Shown here piece after piece: positions 5,558 to 6,020 of a stretch of DNA of 6,020 bases. The stretch comes from Spirochaetes bacterium RIFOXYC1_FULL_54_7 (GTDB lineage: Bacteria > Spirochaetota > Spirochaetia > Treponematales > UBA12059): assembly GCA_001830645.1 (NCBI GenBank), contig MIBM01000219.1, positions 1 through 6,020 of the forward strand, given 5' to 3'. Under the pieces are notes generated by a model, which was not told where the DNA came from, ran no database searches, and worked only from the letters and a program-made list of their open reading frames with translations. The position numbers and the translations under genes were made by a program. The first letter of the stretch is position 1; the number at the start of each line of letters is the position of its first letter.

Positions 5558-6020
5558 ACATGGGCATCAAGGGAAAGTTCATTGTCATTGTCCTGACCAT
5601 ACTCGTGGTTCCACCGCTGACCATAGGCCTTCAGCTTCTGCCCTTGACGGCCGGAAGGGTTGTCGCACCCCAAGCCACCTTCATAGCGATACGTATGCTG
5701 GCACAGGACATGCATGGAGCCCTCCTGTCGGGTGATTTTTCAGGCTTCGAGGACCTGCCTCCTGATACCGGACTGACAGTCATGGCTGATGACGGTACCG
5801 TACTGTACGCTCGGGGACCGCAGTCTGTAGAAGGCTCCAGCATGCCCACAGCCGACTATGGGAGGGACTTCTATTCCTTCCGTTTTTCAGCGAGAGGCAG
5901 GAGCGGTACCGTCAAGCTCGAGGTCCCGGCCGAGATGCTGAGTTCTCTTGAGAATCCGGCGCGGATCCTTCCGGTAACCATGGTCATACTCCTGGCTTTG
6001 GTCTCGGTCTTCTCGCTCTT
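5554..6020 (+). CDS. Membrane sensor protein, probable histidine kinase partner of the response regulator (3' end cut by window edge)
   Basis: 155 codons are open to the window edge, with no stop. A short basic start (MNMGIKGKF) leads into transmembrane helix 1 at about residues 8-30. An extracytoplasmic segment of about 105 residues (31-137) follows, and a second hydrophobic helix begins at about 138 (ILPVTMVILLALV) and is still running at the edge. Two helices around a modest periplasmic sensor domain is the standard layout of a membrane histidine kinase; HAMP, dimerisation/phospho-acceptor and ATPase domains would lie beyond the window, so the kinase itself is not seen. The call rests on this topology plus the 4-base overlap with an OmpR-type regulator. 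Within the sensor segment, LTVMADDGTVLYARG at about 74-88 resembles the strand-turn-strand of PAS/Cache-like sensor folds, a weak similarity. Being encoded with the transporter suggests it monitors the envelope or the transported substrate; this is inference. Confidence 0.82.
   Translation, partial: MNMGIKGKFIVIVLTILVVPPLTIGLQLLPLTAGRVVAPQATFIAIRMLAQDMHGALLSGDFSGFEDLPPDTGLTVMADDGTVLYARGPQSVEGSSMPTADYGRDFYSFRFSARGRSGTVKLEVPAEMLSSLENPARILPVTMVILLALVSVFSL

Noticed and set aside
5541..5735. 64-codon + strand open frame (and a minus-strand one nearby) at the right end
   Set aside because: His/Arg/Gly-rich shadow. The frame starting at 5554 is open to the window end, encodes a proper transmembrane helix and overlaps the regulator stop by ATGA.

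Overview
This window reads as one strand of a compact operon from a diderm (Gram-negative-type) bacterium. Six genes lie on the + strand, with gaps of 38 bases or less or 4-base overlaps, and I see no terminator or promoter-sized gap between them. The bases are moderately GC-rich (about 55-60% by eye). The first gene is cut by the left edge and the last by the right edge. The genes need an outer membrane: one product is a predicted outer-membrane beta-barrel and another a secreted periplasmic LolA-like protein. The gene set, and an acidic LF-rich start on the mature barrel, remind me of free-living spirochaetes. That is an impression from family knowledge, not something the sequence proves.

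Left part (1-2662): two consecutive FtsX/MacB/LolC-type ABC transporter permeases. They are related but diverged and probably form a heterodimer. Their cytoplasmic ATPase is not in the window and is most likely encoded just upstream. Middle part (2701-4837): a secreted LolA-like protein of the 'outer membrane lipoprotein-sorting protein' type, then a 454-residue signal-peptide-bearing beta-barrel protein ending in Phe. Right part (4850-6020): an OmpR/PhoB-type response regulator, then the first 155 codons of a membrane sensor protein, almost certainly the partner histidine kinase.

Taken together, the permease pair would pull or push a hydrophobic substrate (a lipid, lipoprotein or similar) out of the inner membrane. 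The LolA-like protein would carry it across the periplasm, and the barrel would receive or export it at the outer membrane. The two-component system would sense envelope state or substrate and adjust expression. This inner-membrane-to-outer-membrane route with its own sensor is the most interesting reading of the window. The parts are recognisable families; the substrate and the assembled system are inference.

Smaller observations: a short acidic motif (E-D/E-E-L-F-G) occurs both in the extracytoplasmic domain of the first permease and at the mature N-terminus of the barrel. The response-regulator gene carries a G8 and an A8 tract, and a one-base slip in either would truncate the protein. The annotated starts of the second and third genes are best moved inward to ATG codons with strong Shine-Dalgarno sequences. 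No tRNA, rRNA, CRISPR array, insertion sequence or non-coding stretch above 40 bases was seen.
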